DNA from: Bordetella genomosp. 11
GTDB taxonomy: Bacteria > Pseudomonadota > Gammaproteobacteria > Burkholderiales > Burkholderiaceae_B
NCBI RefSeq assembly: GCF_002261215.1
Contig: NZ_NEVS01000004.1
Span: forward strand, 372,001-436,000
Reading direction: 5' to 3'
Length of the DNA stretch: 64,000 nt
Shown here: positions 43,897 through 54,449 of the stretch, one piece after another
How positions within the stretch are numbered: position 1 is the stretch's first letter
How the letters are laid out: each line of letters opens with the position of its first letter
Translations under genes and position numbers: made by a program
Notes under the pieces: generated by a model
The model's database searches: none
The model's input: only the letters and a program-made list of their open reading frames with translations
What the model was told of the DNA's origin: nothing

Positions 43897-44628
43897 ATGG
43901 ACACCCCCGCCTCTGCTCCCGTTCCGGCCTGGCGTATCGATCCCGTCGGCGATCGCTGCCTTCTCATTACGCTGGGCGACCGGGTGGACGCGGAGGTTAA
44001 CCGCGCGGTGCTGGCGTTGGCGGCGCATTTGCTGGCCGAACCCCTGGAGGGTGTGATCGACGTGGTGCCGGCGTTCACGACTGTGGCCCTGCATTACCTG
44101 CCGCAGGCCTATGCGGGGCGCGACGCGACACCATTTGCCTGCCTGGAAGCCGAGCTGCGCGGGCGGTTCAGCCGCGGCATACCGGACGTCGCGGCGGAGT
44201 CCCGGCTGGTGGAGATTCCCGCCTGTTACGGTGGGGCATACGGACCCGACCTCGACGAGGTCGCCCGGCGCTGCGGCCTGACGACGCAGGAGGTCATCGA
44301 CCTGCACGGCGCCTCGCCCCTGGTGGTGTACACCTTCTTTTTCGCGCCCGGCACGCCTTTCGCCGGCGGCCTGGACCCGCGCCTGGCCGTGCCGCGGCGG
44401 GCAACCCCTCGCACCGAGGTGCCGGCGGGTTCCGTGGCGATCGCCAACGGCCTGTCGATGATCTACCAACTGGCGATGCCGGGGGGCTGGAACCTGATCG
44501 GGCGCACACCCTGGAGCCTGTTCGATCTGGCGCGGGATCCGCCGGTGCGGCTGCGCCTGGGGGATCGCCTGCGTTTCGTGCCGATCTCCGCCGCCGAATT
44601 CGACCGTCTTTATGAGGCGAGGCGATGA
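43897..44628 (+). CDS. pxpB: 5-oxoprolinase subunit B (allophanate hydrolase subunit 1-like)
   Basis: The 243-residue PxpB/KipI-type protein has the family patterns GDRCLLITLGDRVDAEVNRAV, PAFTTVALHYLP and VEIPACYGGAYGPDLDEVA, with FFAPGTPFAGGLDPRLAVPRRATPRTEVPAGSVAIA towards the end (quoted in parts). With PxpC and PxpA it forms the ATP-dependent 5-oxoprolinase that opens pyroglutamate to glutamate. The gene overlaps pxpC by four bases. The third component, pxpA, is not beside it in this window. Confidence 0.92.
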   Translation: MDTPASAPVPAWRIDPVGDRCLLITLGDRVDAEVNRAVLALAAHLLAEPLEGVIDVVPAFTTVALHYLPQAYAGRDATPFACLEAELRGRFSRGIPDVAAESRLVEIPACYGGAYGPDLDEVARRCGLTTQEVIDLHGASPLVVYTFFFAPGTPFAGGLDPRLAVPRRATPRTEVPAGSVAIANGLSMIYQLAMPGGWNLIGRTPWSLFDLARDPPVRLRLGDRLRFVPISAAEFDRLYEARR

Positions 44629-45644
44629 TACGAGTCCTCAAGCCCGGCGCGCTGTCCCAACTCCAGGACCTGGGCCGTTATGGGCACCAGCGATACGGCG
44701 TACCGGTCAATGGCGTCATGGATGAATGGTCGCACCGCCTCGCCAACATTCTGGTCGGCAATCCGGAATCCTTCGCCACGCTGGAATGCACGCTGACCGG
44801 CCCCACGCTGCGCTTCGCGCGAGATCGCCTGATCGCGCTGTCGGGCGCCGATCTGCGCGCGCGCATCGACGATATCCCCGTGCCGCTGAACCAGCCATTG
44901 CTGGTGCGTGGCGGGACGACGCTCAGCTTCGGCGAGCGCCGCCGCGGCGCGCGCGTGTATCTGGCCGTGCGTGGGGGATTCGACGTGCCGGCCGTCATGG
45001 ACAGCCGCAGCACCTTCCTGCGCGGCGGCTACGGCGGGTTCCAGGGGCGTGCGCTGGCGCGGGATGACCGGTTGCCGCTGTGCGCGGCCGACGCCGGCTA
45101 TCCGGGGGCGACGCGCCTGCTGGTGCAGTGCGGCCTGCCCTGGATAAGCGCGGGCCAGTTCGACATGCCCGTGGCCGGCGGCGCGCCCGATGCGTTGCGC
45201 GCGATGCCCGGCCCTCAATGGGAGCGTTTCACCGAAGCCACCCGCGCCGCCTTCCTGGAGCAGTCGTTCGAGATCGACCACCGCTCGGATCGCATGGGAT
45301 ACCGCTTGAGCGGCGCCCGCCTGGCGCTCGCGGAACCCTTGGAAATGGTGTCCGAGGCGGTTGCCTTCGGCACCGTCCAGGTCCCGCCAGACGGCAGCCC
45401 TATCGTGCTGATGGCTGACCGCCAGAGCGCTGGCGGCTATCCCAAGATCGCCTATGTCGCCAGCGTCGATCTGCCCCTGCTGGCGCAGGCGGTGCCCGGC
45501 GATCGCATTCGTTTCGCCATGATGACGCTGGAACAGGCGCAAGCCTTGTATCTGGAGCGCGAGGCCTCGTTGGAGGGGCTGCGCGTACAGGTCGAGCGGG
45601 CGATGGCGCCGGTGTTGGCCGAGGCGGACCCCGGCGTCGAATAA
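44625..45644 (+). CDS. pxpC: 5-oxoprolinase subunit C (biotin-dependent carboxyltransferase-like)
   Basis: The 339-residue PxpC/KipA-type protein has family patterns LKPGALSQLQDLGRYGHQRYGVP, GVMDEWSHRLANILVGNPE and TLECTLTGPTLRF at the N-terminus. The SDRMGYRLSGARL and GSPIVLMADRQSAGGYPKIA segments are also present (each quoted in part). It works with PxpB in 5-oxoproline hydrolysis. Start and stop codons of the pair overlap (ATGA). The operon ends here, and the next gene converges from the right with 17 bases between. Confidence 0.92.
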   Translation: MIRVLKPGALSQLQDLGRYGHQRYGVPVNGVMDEWSHRLANILVGNPESFATLECTLTGPTLRFARDRLIALSGADLRARIDDIPVPLNQPLLVRGGTTLSFGERRRGARVYLAVRGGFDVPAVMDSRSTFLRGGYGGFQGRALARDDRLPLCAADAGYPGATRLLVQCGLPWISAGQFDMPVAGGAPDALRAMPGPQWERFTEATRAAFLEQSFEIDHRSDRMGYRLSGARLALAEPLEMVSEAVAFGTVQVPPDGSPIVLMADRQSAGGYPKIAYVASVDLPLLAQAVPGDRIRFAMMTLEQAQALYLEREASLEGLRVQVERAMAPVLAEADPGVE

Positions 45645-45661
45645 AAGCCCTGGTGCCGGGG

Positions 45662-47422
45662 TTATTCGCCCTTTTCGTCGTCCATCTCGTCCATGTCGGA
45701 AGGCGCATGCGCGTCGTCCGCATCCCGGCCGCCATGCGCACCGTTGCGGTCCGCCGGTTTGTCGCGATAGCTTTTGCTGACGACCTCGAAGCCGAACAGG
45801 CGGCAGTCCAGGGGGCCGTTGTGCAGCGGAATACGGCGCAGCGGCTTCAGGCGCATCTTCTGCGGCAGCGTCATGTCGCTGGAAATGGCATGGACCTGCC
45901 AACCCGCGAATTCCCGCTTGAGGCAGGCCGCCCACTCGCGCCACAGGGTTTCATCCTGGCCAGCCGGCATCCGTTCGCCGTAAGGCGGGTTGGTGACGAT
46001 CCAGCCCTGGTGCGCCGGCGCATGCAAGGCGCGGGCGTCGCCGACTTCGAACTGGATGGCGTTGTCGGTCAGCCATGCCCGTTCGGCATTGCGGCGTGCA
46101 TGCTCGATCGCGGCGGGATCGACGTCGTAGCCGAACAGCGGCGTATCCAGCCTGGGTTGGATATGCGCGCGCGCATCGTCTTTCATGTCGTGCCAGCGGC
46201 GCTCGTCGTGGTCGCGCAGGCGTTCGAAGGAAAAGGGCCGCGCGATGCCCGGCGGTACGCCCAGCGCGATCCATGCGGCTTCGATCAGGATGGTGCCGCT
46301 GCCGCAGAAAGGGTCCAGCAGGGGCGCGGCGGGATCCCAGCCGGCCAGGGCCAGCATGCCCGCCGCCAGGTTTTCGCGCAGCGGCGCTTCGCCTTTGTCC
46401 AGGCGCCATCCGCGCTTGAACAGCGATTCGCCACTGGTATCGAGATACAGGGTCGCGGTATCGGCGGTCAGGAAAGCGTGCACGCGTGCGTCGGGGCGCA
46501 CCGTATCGATATCGGGCCGCGCGCCTTCGCGGTCCAGCAGGCGGTCGCAGATGCCGTCCTTCACGCGCAGATTGCAGTACTGCAGGCTGCGCATGGGACT
46601 TTTGATCGCCGAGGTGTCCACGCGCAGGCTTTGTTCGGCGCCGAACCAGCGTTCCCAGGGTGTGGCGTACGCCAGGTCCAGCAGATCGTTCTCGTCCTGC
46701 ACCGGCCCCTGCGCCACCTGTACGAGGATCCGCGCGGCCAGACGCGAGTAGAGGTTGGCGCGCTGCACGCCTTCCCAGTCGGCGCTGAAGTGCGCGCCTG
46801 CCCGGCCGGCGCGCGCGTCTTCGTAGCCCAACGCCTGCAGTTCGATGGTGAGCACTTCTTCCAGGCCTTGGGGGCAGGATGCGAAAACCTGGAACCGCTC
46901 CGCCTTGCGCGTGCCGGTATTCCGCGCGCGCATGCGCGGCTGCTCCGTGTGCGCCGCGAAACGCGGATCGCCATCGTGGCGGTCCCGTGGCGCCTCGGCG
47001 CGCGTCGCGTGGAAGGTATCTTCCGCCGCCATCTCTGGCGCGGTGTTCGTAACCGTTTGCCTGGCGTCTCGTTGCCGGGCGGGCCGGGGCGGCAGCGTAC
47101 CGGCTTCGCGCGACCGCGGCTGGCGCGGCGCGGCGTCCGTCGACGCCGGCGGGCGCCGGGATGGACTGCGCTCTGACCCGGCCGCGGAGGAGGCACGCCG
47201 CGGCGTGCGCGGGCCGTCCTCGGCGGCGTCGCGCTGGCGACGCGGCGGCGGGGAAGGCTCTTCCGCCCGCGATTTTTCCCGCTGCTTTTCCTGCAAGGCC
47301 ACCAGCCTTGCCCGGGCGCCGCTGCGTGTGCGCGCTCCCGGCTTTGCGCCGGGCGTGGCGCCGGCGGGGCGCTTGGACAGCGTAAGCGTTTTGCGGGGGC
47401 GGTCGGAGTCGTCGGCGGACAT
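45662..47422 (-). CDS. rlmL: 23S rRNA guanine-N2 methyltransferase, RlmL-type (THUMP plus Rossmann)
   Basis: The 586-residue protein begins with a long Arg/Ala/Pro-rich, probably disordered region (about residues 1-175). A THUMP domain (FQVFASCPQGLEEVLTIELQALG) follows, then a class I methyltransferase with LLDPFCGSGTILIEAAW (SAM site) and NPPYGERM (motif IV). It matches the N-terminal half of E. coli RlmKL, which makes m2G2445 in 23S rRNA. The RlmK half is absent, so the second modification must come from elsewhere or be missing. The start at 47422 is chosen because the next upstream in-frame ATG would overlap hemJ. Confidence 0.85.
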   Translation of the reverse strand: MSADDSDRPRKTLTLSKRPAGATPGAKPGARTRSGARARLVALQEKQREKSRAEEPSPPPRRQRDAAEDGPRTPRRASSAAGSERSPSRRPPASTDAAPRQPRSREAGTLPPRPARQRDARQTVTNTAPEMAAEDTFHATRAEAPRDRHDGDPRFAAHTEQPRMRARNTGTRKAERFQVFASCPQGLEEVLTIELQALGYEDARAGRAGAHFSADWEGVQRANLYSRLAARILVQVAQGPVQDENDLLDLAYATPWERWFGAEQSLRVDTSAIKSPMRSLQYCNLRVKDGICDRLLDREGARPDIDTVRPDARVHAFLTADTATLYLDTSGESLFKRGWRLDKGEAPLRENLAAGMLALAGWDPAAPLLDPFCGSGTILIEAAWIALGVPPGIARPFSFERLRDHDERRWHDMKDDARAHIQPRLDTPLFGYDVDPAAIEHARRNAERAWLTDNAIQFEVGDARALHAPAHQGWIVTNPPYGERMPAGQDETLWREWAACLKREFAGWQVHAISSDMTLPQKMRLKPLRRIPLHNGPLDCRLFGFEVVSKSYRDKPADRNGAHGGRDADDAHAPSDMDEMDDEKGE

Positions 47423-47435
47423 GGAATAGGAAGAT

Positions 47436-47858
47436 CTAGAAGGGCTTGACGACCACCAGCGCCACCACGATGAACAGCAGCAGCACCGAGATTTCGTTGA
47501 ACCAGCGGTAGAAAGTATGGGTGCGCGTGTTGCGTCCCTGCTCGAACTTGCGCAGCATGACGCCACAGGCGTGATGGTAGCCGATGATCAAGAGCACGAA
47601 GAACAGCTTCGCATGCATCCAGCCGTTGCCCGGGCCCATGCCGATACCGTAGCCGATATAAAGCCAGAGCCCGAAAATGATCGCGATGACGGCCAGCAGG
47701 GTAGTGAAGCGGAACAGGCGCCGCGCCATGCCCAGCAGTACCGTGCGCACCGCGGGTTCATCGTGCTGGGCCAGATTCACATAGATGCGCGGCAGATAAA
47801 ACAGGCCCGCGAACCAGGCGGCGATAAACACGATGTGCAGGGTCTTGATCCAGAGCAT
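47436..47858 (-). CDS. hemJ: Protoporphyrinogen oxidase HemJ-like membrane protein
   Basis: The 140-residue four-helix membrane protein of the CopD/HemJ family has N-terminal MLWIKTLHIVFIAAWFAGLFYLPRIY with the conserved His in the first helix. NGWMHAKLFFVLLIIGYHHACG and FRWFNEISVLLLFIVVALVVVKPF-like segments (the first residue here is Y) follow; all are quoted in part. HemJ oxidises protoporphyrinogen IX in haem synthesis in bacteria lacking HemG/HemY. No other haem gene is adjacent. It is 13 bases upstream of the methyltransferase gene and may share its transcript. Confidence 0.87.
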   Translation of the reverse strand: MLWIKTLHIVFIAAWFAGLFYLPRIYVNLAQHDEPAVRTVLLGMARRLFRFTTLLAVIAIIFGLWLYIGYGIGMGPGNGWMHAKLFFVLLIIGYHHACGVMLRKFEQGRNTRTHTFYRWFNEISVLLLFIVVALVVVKPF

Positions 47859-48046
47859 GGGTTGATACCTCGGTGCAAGGGGTGCGGAACGCGCATTCCA
47901 GGCCGGTGGCCTGTTTTCGTCGGCGTCGGGTCACGCGATATTACGCGGATCCGGCTTACGACGAGGGGAGGGTTGCTCACGCCATAGGGAGGCGATGCGC
48001 GATGCCGCGTCGATTCGCCGGGCCGGGCGGGATGGCACAAGGGATT

Positions 48047-49312
48047 TCAACCGCGAAGCTGTCCTTCGCCCGTCAGCACCCATTTGTACGTGGTCAGCCC
48101 TTCCAGTCCCACCGGACCGCGCGCGTGCAGGCGGTTCGTGGAGATGCCGATTTCCGAGCCCAACCCGTATTCATAGCCATCCGCGAATACCGTGGGCAGG
48201 TTGACGTAGACCGAGCTGGAGTCCACTTCGCGCTGGAAGCGGCGGGCCGCGCCGAGGTTTTCGGTGACGATGGCGTCCGTATGCCCGGAACCCCAGCGGC
48301 CGATGTGATCGATGGCCTCGTCCAGCGAGTCCACGATACGGATGGCCAGGATGGGGCCGAGATATTCCTCCGCCCAGTCCGCATCCGTTGCCGGCTTGGC
48401 GGCCGGCACGAGATCCCGGGTGCGCGCGCAACCGCGCAGTTCAACGCCGTGGGCGATCAGCGCATCGGCCAGGCGCGGCAGGATGGCGGCGGCGACGGCC
48501 GCGTGCACCAGCAGCGTTTCCATCGAGCCGCACACGCCGTAGCGGTACGTCTTGGCATTGAACGCGATGGCGTGGGCTTTTTCGGGATCCGCCGCGGCAT
48601 CGATATAGACGTGGCAGTTGCCGTCCAGATGCTTGATGACCGGGACGCGGGCTTCCGCGCTGATGCGCTGGATCAGGCTTTTGCCGCCGCGCGGCACGAT
48701 GACGTCGATGTGTTCCGTCATGGTGATGAGCTCGCCGACGGCGGCGCGGTCGGTCGTGTCGACCACCTGTACCGCATGGGGCGGCAGGCCGGCGGCGTCC
48801 AGGCCCTGGCGCACGATGGCCGCCAGCGCGAGATTGGATCGCAGCGCTTCGCTGCCACCGCGCAGGATGGCGGCATTGCCGGACTTCAGGCAGAGGGCCG
48901 CCGCATCGATCGTGACGTTGGGTCGCGACTCGTAGATGATGCCGATGACGCCCAGCGGGACTCGCATCTGCGCCACGCGCATGCCGTTGGGCCGCACGGT
49001 CGTCGGGCCGGTGCTGCCGACAGGGTCGGGCAGGGCGGCGACCTGGCGCAGGCCGTCCGCCATCAGATCCAGCGTCCGGTCGGACAGTGCCAGGCGATCC
49101 AGCAGGGCCGCCGTCAGGCCGTTTTCGCGCGCGGCGTCCAGGTCCTGCCGGTTGGCGTCCTTGAGGGCACCGCGATTGGCCTCGACGGCATCGGCCATGG
49201 CATGAAGGGCGCGGACCTTCGCCACACCGCTGGCGCGCATGATCTCGCGCGCCGCTCGGCGGGCATTCACGCCCAGGGTGATCATGGCTTCTTGTACGGT
49301 CTGCGTGGACAT
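48047..49312 (-). CDS. proA: Gamma-glutamyl phosphate reductase (glutamate-5-semialdehyde dehydrogenase)
   Basis: The 421-residue ProA has NADPH-binding and catalytic domains with conserved [30 protein letters not shown] (quoted in part). The catalytic Cys is in [17 protein letters not shown] and [29 protein letters not shown] (quoted in part) lies at the C-terminus. It reduces glutamyl-5-phosphate in the second step of proline synthesis. It follows holA, an order seen in many betaproteobacteria. Full length and intact. Confidence 0.97.
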   Translation of the reverse strand: MSTQTVQEAMITLGVNARRAAREIMRASGVAKVRALHAMADAVEANRGALKDANRQDLDAARENGLTAALLDRLALSDRTLDLMADGLRQVAALPDPVGSTGPTTVRPNGMRVAQMRVPLGVIGIIYESRPNVTIDAAALCLKSGNAAILRGGSEALRSNLALAAIVRQGLDAAGLPPHAVQVVDTTDRAAVGELITMTEHIDVIVPRGGKSLIQRISAEARVPVIKHLDGNCHVYIDAAADPEKAHAIAFNAKTYRYGVCGSMETLLVHAAVAAAILPRLADALIAHGVELRGCARTRDLVPAAKPATDADWAEEYLGPILAIRIVDSLDEAIDHIGRWGSGHTDAIVTENLGAARRFQREVDSSSVYVNLPTVFADGYEYGLGSEIGISTNRLHARGPVGLEGLTTYKWVLTGEGQLRG

Positions 49313-49394
49313 GGCAATCGGTGAGTCGGCGTTGCGAGCGCGGTTTGGATGACTTCGTAGTGTATCCGTTCGCGGCCGCCCGCCGCCCGGGCGA

Positions 49395-50450
49395 TCAGGC
49401 CTGGCGCCGGCCCGCCGCCGCTACCCGCAGTGCCAGACGCGTCATCTCTTCCCAGGGGTCGGATAGCCTGCCGGGCACGGACAGTCCCTTGATGATGCGG
49501 TCCACGTCGTGCGCGTGCTGGACGGCAGCCGGCCATGCGCCGGCAGGCACGCGTGACAGGGCCTGCAATGCAAGGCGCTCATGGGCGCCGAAAATGCGCA
49601 GGCGCCGCATGACCGCGCCGCTGTCCTGGCCGCTGGCGCGCGCCTGGGCGACGCGGGCCAGGATGCGGATTTCCTCGCCCACCGCCCAGAGCACCAGGGG
49701 CAGCGCTTCGCCTTCCGCGCGCAGGCCGTCCAGCATGCGTACCGTGCGCCCCACGTCGCCGGCCAGCATGGCATCGCGCAGGCCGAACACGTCGTAGCGC
49801 GCGACGTTCAGCACCGCGCGTTCGACGGCTTCGGCATCCAGGGCGCCTTCGGGGTACAGCAGACCCAGCTTTTGTATTTCCTGGTGCGCGGCAAGCAGGT
49901 TGCCCTCGACCTTGTCCGCCATCCACTGCAGCGTCGCGGCATCGGCGCGCTGGTTCTGGCGCGCCAGCCGCTCGCCGATCCAGGCCGGCAGGCGCGCGCG
50001 TTCGATGTTCGGGATATCCACCACGGTGCCCCGCGCCAGGGCGGTCATCCAGCGGCTTTCGCGGGTGGCCTTGTCCAGGCGGGGCAGGCCGATGGCAATG
50101 ATGGTGTCGGGGTCGCCGCCGCTGTCGGCCTGTTCGGCCAGCCTGGCCAGCATATCGCCGCCGGCCTTGCCTGGCTTGCCGGTCGGGATCTTCAGTTCCA
50201 GCAGCCTGCGGTCGCCGAATAGCGAAACGGTCTGGGTGGCGGCGACGACCGCGCTCCAGTCGCTGCGCGCGTCCATGACCAGCGAAGTGCGCTCGGTGTA
50301 GCCGGCGGCGCGCGCCGCCGCGCGCAGGCTGTCCATCGCTTCGGTGACGAGCAGGGGTTCGTCGCCGCTGATCGTGTACAGCGGGGCAAGTTGCGCACCG
50401 GCGCGCCGCAAATGGTCGGCGAAGCGTTCGGCGTCCAGGGATTGCGCCAT
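49395..50450 (-). CDS. holA: DNA polymerase III subunit delta
   Basis: The 351-residue protein starts with the family pattern [37 protein letters not shown]. The middle AAA-like part has [26 protein letters not shown] and the C-terminal helical collar domain follows. In the clamp loader, delta opens the sliding clamp. It lies six bases downstream of lptE and upstream of proA, the standard betaproteobacterial arrangement. Confidence 0.95.
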   Translation of the reverse strand: MAQSLDAERFADHLRRAGAQLAPLYTISGDEPLLVTEAMDSLRAAARAAGYTERTSLVMDARSDWSAVVAATQTVSLFGDRRLLELKIPTGKPGKAGGDMLARLAEQADSGGDPDTIIAIGLPRLDKATRESRWMTALARGTVVDIPNIERARLPAWIGERLARQNQRADAATLQWMADKVEGNLLAAHQEIQKLGLLYPEGALDAEAVERAVLNVARYDVFGLRDAMLAGDVGRTVRMLDGLRAEGEALPLVLWAVGEEIRILARVAQARASGQDSGAVMRRLRIFGAHERLALQALSRVPAGAWPAAVQHAHDVDRIIKGLSVPGRLSDPWEEMTRLALRVAAAGRRQA

Positions 50451-50456
50451 GGGCCG

Positions 50457-51152
50457 TCAGTAGGAAGTATCTTCGTCGAGGCTGGGCGGGCCGTTGGTGA
50501 TGTTCGGGCGGTTCCACGGCTGCCGGTTGTTCTGCGGCGGGGGCGTGGTGCTGTACACCGGGCCCACGTCCTCTCCGGGCTTGGCCGATTGCGCCTTTTG
50601 CATCGCCAGGCGCACGTCCGGGGCGGTCAGGCGCCGCACGATGCGGCTGACCAGGCTCTGTTCCATGTTGCGGTACAGGCTTTCTGCCTGGCCTTCCTTG
50701 GCCTGCACGACCTGGTCGTTGTAAGGCATTTCCCGATAGGCTTCGAGCGTGGTGTCCGGCAGCAGGGCCCGGCCCTTGGCGTCGATCACGCGGAACGTGA
50801 AGACCAGTCCCAGTTCGTATTCCTCGACCTTGCCCTGGGCATTGAGCGATACCTCGCGCATCGAACGCGAATTGCGGATCTGCTGCAGCTGCGCTTCGGC
50901 GTCCTTGGGGGTATCGAGCAGCTGCGTCTCGGGCGATGCCGCGGCGATCGCCCGCCGCACTTCGGCGCCGAACCGGGAATTCTGCGGAATGCCGACATAC
51001 AGGGAGTCGAAAGGTAGCGGGGTGGTACCCCGCATCTGGAAACCGCAGGCGGACAGCAGCATGAGCGTTGCCAGGCCGGCGACGCGCAGCGCCCATCCCC
51101 GGCCGCGTTCCCGTGTGCCCACCGGGCGATTCCCTAGCCTGGCGAAATTCAT
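50457..51152 (-). CDS. lptE: LPS-assembly lipoprotein LptE
   Basis: About 231 residues. The signal peptide ends in the lipobox LLSAC with Cys36, so it is an outer-membrane lipoprotein. The mature part contains GFQMRGTTPLPFDSLYV and a LptE-like domain, then a Pro/Asn-rich tail. The start at 51152 is preferred because TGAGG lies six bases upstream; an ATG at 51164 overlaps the leuS stop. LptE plugs the LptD barrel for lipopolysaccharide insertion. Located between leuS and holA as in other betaproteobacteria. Confidence 0.93.
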   Translation of the reverse strand: MNFARLGNRPVGTRERGRGWALRVAGLATLMLLSACGFQMRGTTPLPFDSLYVGIPQNSRFGAEVRRAIAAASPETQLLDTPKDAEAQLQQIRNSRSMREVSLNAQGKVEEYELGLVFTFRVIDAKGRALLPDTTLEAYREMPYNDQVVQAKEGQAESLYRNMEQSLVSRIVRRLTAPDVRLAMQKAQSAKPGEDVGPVYSTTPPPQNNRQPWNRPNITNGPPSLDEDTSY

Positions 51153-51163
51153 GCGGTACCTCA

Positions 51164-53824
51164 TTAACCTACGACGTTGACCAGTTTGCCGGGCACCACG
51201 ATAACCCGTTTCGGCGGCCGGCCTTCAAGAAAGCGGCCCACGGCCTCGTGCGCGGCGGCCAGGCTCTCGATCTGTTCGCGCGTGGCCTGCGCGGATACCC
51301 GCAGCGCGCCGCGCAGCTTGCCGTTGACCTGCAGCATCAGTTCGACCTCGTCGGCCACCAGCGCGGCTTCGTCGACCTCCGGCCATGGCGCATCCAGCAG
51401 GTCGCCGTACAGGTCCGCAAAACCCAGGTCGTTCCACAAATGCCATGAGATGTGCGGCACCACGGGGTACAGCACACGCAACAGGATGCCCAGGCTTTCG
51501 GCGCGCGCGGCGTCCGCGGCGGCGTCGGCGGGCAGGTCGGCGTTTTCGATGGCGTTCAGCATTTTCATGCAGGCCGATACCACCGTGTTGTACTGGATGC
51601 GTTCGTAGTCGTAGTCGGCCTGCTTGAGCAGGATGTGGATCTCGCGGCGCAGATCCTTGGCGGCGGCCGGGGCCGCCTGCCAGTCCACCCCGCGCGCCGC
51701 CAGCCCGGCCGCTACCGATTCGCGTTGCGCCCAGCCGTGCGACCACAGCCGGCGCAGGAAGCGATTGGCGCCTTCGACGCCCGAGTCCGACCATTCCAGC
51801 GTCTGTTCCGGCGGGCTGGCAAACATGACGAACAGGCGGGCGGTATCGGCGCCGAGCGTATCGATCAGCGATTGCGGATCCACGCCGTTGTTCTTGGACT
51901 TCGACATGGTGCCGACGCCGCCGTAGCTCACTTCGCTGCCGTCGGACTTGCGCCGCGCGCCCACGATGGCGCCCTTGGCGTCGTAGACGTTTTCGACCTC
52001 GTCGGGCCAGAAGTATTCGATCCCGCCGTGTTCGGTCTTGCGCGAATAGATGTGGTTCAGCACCATGCCCTGGCACAGCAGGCGCGTGAACGGCTCGTCG
52101 AACTTCAGCATGTTCAGGTCGCGCATGACCTTGGTCCAGAAGCGGGCGTACAGCAGGTGCAGCACCGCATGTTCGATCCCGCCGATGTACTGGTCCATGG
52201 GCATCCAGTAATCGTTGCGGCTATCGACCATGGCGTCGTTGTTGCCCGGCGACGTATAGCGCATGAAATACCAGGCGGAATCGACGAAGGTATCCATCGT
52301 GTCCGTCTCGCGCCGCGCCGGCTTGCCGCAGGTGGGGCAGGTGCAGGACAGGAAAGCTTCGTTCTTTGCCAGCGGGTTGCCCGAGCCATCCGGGATCAGG
52401 TCTTCGGGCAGCACCACCGGCAGGTCTTTTTCCGGGACGGGTACGGGGCCGCAGTCGGCGCAATGGATGATGGGGATGGGCGTGCCCCAGTAGCGTTGGC
52501 GCGAAATGCCCCAGTCGCGCAGCCGCCAGGTGGTCTGCTTTTCGCCTATGCCCAGGGCCGCCAGATCGGCCGCGATGGCATCCACCGCTTCCTTGCTGGT
52601 CAGGCCGTCGTACTTTCCGGAGTGGATCAGACGGCCGCTCTGCTTGTCGCCATACCATTCCTGCCAGGCGTCGGTGGAATAGGTCTTGCCCGGCACGTCC
52701 ACGACCTGGCGGATCTCCAGGTTGTATTTGCGCGCGAAGGCGAAATCGCGCTCGTCATGCGCGGGCACACCCATGACCGCGCCGTCGCCGTAGCTCATGA
52801 GGACGTAATTGCCGACCCAGACGTCGACCGGCTTGCCGGTCAAGGGATGGGTAACGGTCAATCCCGTCGGCAGGCCTTCTTTTTCGCGCGTCGCCAATTC
52901 GGCTTCGGTGGTGCCGCCCAGCTTGCACCTTTCGATGAATTCGGCCAACTGCGGGTTGCCGCGCGCGGCCAGCGTGGCCAACGGGTGTTCCGGCGCGACG
53001 GCGCAGAAAGTAACACCCATGATCGTGTCGGCGCGCGTCGTGAAGACGTAAAGCTTGCCGTCCTGGACCTTTTGCCCGGATTCGTCCCGGATGTCGTGCA
53101 GGAAGGCGAAACGCACGCCCTCGCTCTTGCCGATCCAGTTTTCCTGCATCAGGCGTACGCGTTCCGGCCAGCCGGGAAGGCCGGTCTTGACCTGCTCGAG
53201 CAGTTCTTCCGCGTAATCCGTAATGCGCAGGTAATAGCCCGGGATTTCGCGCTTTTCGACGAGCGCGCCCGACCGCCAGCCGCGGCCGTCGATGACCTGT
53301 TCGTTGGCCAGCACGGTCTGGTCCACCGGATCCCAGTTCACGACCTGGGTCTTGCGGTAGGCAATCCCTTTTTCCAGCATCTTCAGGAACAGCCATTGGT
53401 TCCATTTGTAGTAAGCCGGATCGCAGGCGCTCATCTCGCGCGACCAGTCGATCGCCAGTCCCATCGCCTGCATCTGCTTCTTCATGTAGGCAATGTTGTC
53501 GTAGGTCCACTTCGCCGGCGGCACCTTGGATTTGATGGCGGCGTTTTCCGCGGGCATGCCGAAGGCATCCCAGCCCATGGGCATCAGCACGTTGTATCCG
53601 CGCATGCGCAGCTGGCGCGCCATCATGTCGTTGATGGTGTAGTTGCGGACATGGCCCATATGCAGTTTGCCGCTGGGGTAGGGCAGCATGGAGCACGCGT
53701 AGAACTTCGGCTTTTCGGCGCCGCTGGCATTGCGGGCGTGCTCGCTGACACGATAGACGTCATTGCGGCGCCAGACGTCCTGGGCGGCGGCTTCGACGGC
53801 ATTGGGGTTGTAGCGTTCCTGCAT
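51164..53824 (-). CDS. leuS: Leucyl-tRNA synthetase
   Basis: The 886-residue class I synthetase has the HIGH motif as HMGH ([15 protein letters not shown]), an editing (CP1) domain in the middle third, a zinc-binding type sequence ([16 protein letters not shown]) and the KMSKS motif as MSKSK ([15 protein letters not shown]). It charges tRNA-Leu. The start at 53824 gives the conserved [12 protein letters not shown]-terminus. A perfect TATAAT on the same strand lies about 70 bases upstream. First gene of the leftward leuS-lptE-holA-proA unit. Confidence 0.98.
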   Translation of the reverse strand: MQERYNPNAVEAAAQDVWRRNDVYRVSEHARNASGAEKPKFYACSMLPYPSGKLHMGHVRNYTINDMMARQLRMRGYNVLMPMGWDAFGMPAENAAIKSKVPPAKWTYDNIAYMKKQMQAMGLAIDWSREMSACDPAYYKWNQWLFLKMLEKGIAYRKTQVVNWDPVDQTVLANEQVIDGRGWRSGALVEKREIPGYYLRITDYAEELLEQVKTGLPGWPERVRLMQENWIGKSEGVRFAFLHDIRDESGQKVQDGKLYVFTTRADTIMGVTFCAVAPEHPLATLAARGNPQLAEFIERCKLGGTTEAELATREKEGLPTGLTVTHPLTGKPVDVWVGNYVLMSYGDGAVMGVPAHDERDFAFARKYNLEIRQVVDVPGKTYSTDAWQEWYGDKQSGRLIHSGKYDGLTSKEAVDAIAADLAALGIGEKQTTWRLRDWGISRQRYWGTPIPIIHCADCGPVPVPEKDLPVVLPEDLIPDGSGNPLAKNEAFLSCTCPTCGKPARRETDTMDTFVDSAWYFMRYTSPGNNDAMVDSRNDYWMPMDQYIGGIEHAVLHLLYARFWTKVMRDLNMLKFDEPFTRLLCQGMVLNHIYSRKTEHGGIEYFWPDEVENVYDAKGAIVGARRKSDGSEVSYGGVGTMSKSKNNGVDPQSLIDTLGADTARLFVMFASPPEQTLEWSDSGVEGANRFLRRLWSHGWAQRESVAAGLAARGVDWQAAPAAAKDLRREIHILLKQADYDYERIQYNTVVSACMKMLNAIENADLPADAAADAARAESLGILLRVLYPVVPHISWHLWNDLGFADLYGDLLDAPWPEVDEAALVADEVELMLQVNGKLRGALRVSAQATREQIESLAAAHEAVGRFLEGRPPKRVIVVPGKLVNVVG

Positions 53825-54203
53825 GGGCTGGATAGGATCGATGACGAATAAGGGCCGCCCCCGCCGACGCGGGGGTACGGTCAAAACCCTTGATTATAGG
53901 TTCTGCCATGCGGCTGCGATCCCGCGGCCGGTTTTCGCGCCTTTGCGCCCTGCGCACGCCCCCCGCGCCCTTGACGCAGGCGGCACCGGCGCGGTCCGCG
54001 CCCCGGGCGTAATAGTTGCTGGCGGGCACCGCGGCGGCGGAGCTTTCGTGCCGCCTTCCAGGCCGCGCCTTCCCTGGCGCGCCGCAAGCAGAGCGGATCA
54101 TTGCTGTGGCGCATGGGGTGGCGCATTTTCCCGGCGATGGGCGGGCATGCGCATTGCGCCCAGGCCGGCTCCTGAACCACCACCACCCACCAGGGGGTTT
54201 GAT
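53825..54203. other. Intergenic stretch between leuS and the KGG protein gene
   Basis: Apart from the leuS -10 box, this GC-rich stretch shows no gene, RNA signature or repeat that I can support. GGGGG seven to twelve bases before 54204 is the Shine-Dalgarno sequence of the next gene. Confidence 0.5.
53892..53897 (-). promoter_or_regulatory. -10 box upstream of leuS
   Basis: TATAAT reads leftward about 70 bases before the leuS start. A good -35 box is not seen. Confidence 0.35.
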
Positions 54204-54449
54204 ATGACCGACAACCAGGATCAAAAGGAGCGGCGCAAGCCGCGTGGTTTCGCCGCGATGGGGCCGGAGTTCCAGCGTGAAATCGCCGCGCAGGGCGGCA
54301 GGGCCGCCCATCGTTTGGGCAAGGCGCATCGCTTTACTTCCCAGGAAGCGCGGGCGGCGGCCACCAAACGGCATGCGGCCCGCCAGGCGCAACCCGCCGG
54401 TTCGCCCGAGTCGCCCGCAGCGGCGACGGATCCGGCCAAGGACCGTTAA
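54204..54449 (+). CDS. KGG-type stress-induced small protein
   Basis: The 81-residue hydrophilic protein resembles the YciG/KGG stress-protein family, which is built of short repeats. The pattern RRKPRGFAAMGPEFQREIAAQGGRAAHRLGKAHRFTSQEARAAATK (quoted in part) has GF..M and QGG-type repeat features. GGGGG precedes the start. Members are often strongly induced in stationary phase or stress; the molecular role is unknown. It is alone between leuS and a short leftward gene. Confidence 0.75.
   Translation: MTDNQDQKERRKPRGFAAMGPEFQREIAAQGGRAAHRLGKAHRFTSQEARAAATKRHAARQAQPAGSPESPAAATDPAKDR

Noticed and set aside
51452..53851. A roughly 800-codon open frame opposite leuS
   Set aside because: It is the antisense of leuS. 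The translation is rich in Arg, His, Gln and Val with no family pattern, as expected for shadow frames in GC-rich DNA.
53881..54186. A 100-codon leftward frame upstream of leuS
   Set aside because: It is Arg-rich and low-complexity, overlaps the leuS promoter zone and shows no ribosome site.
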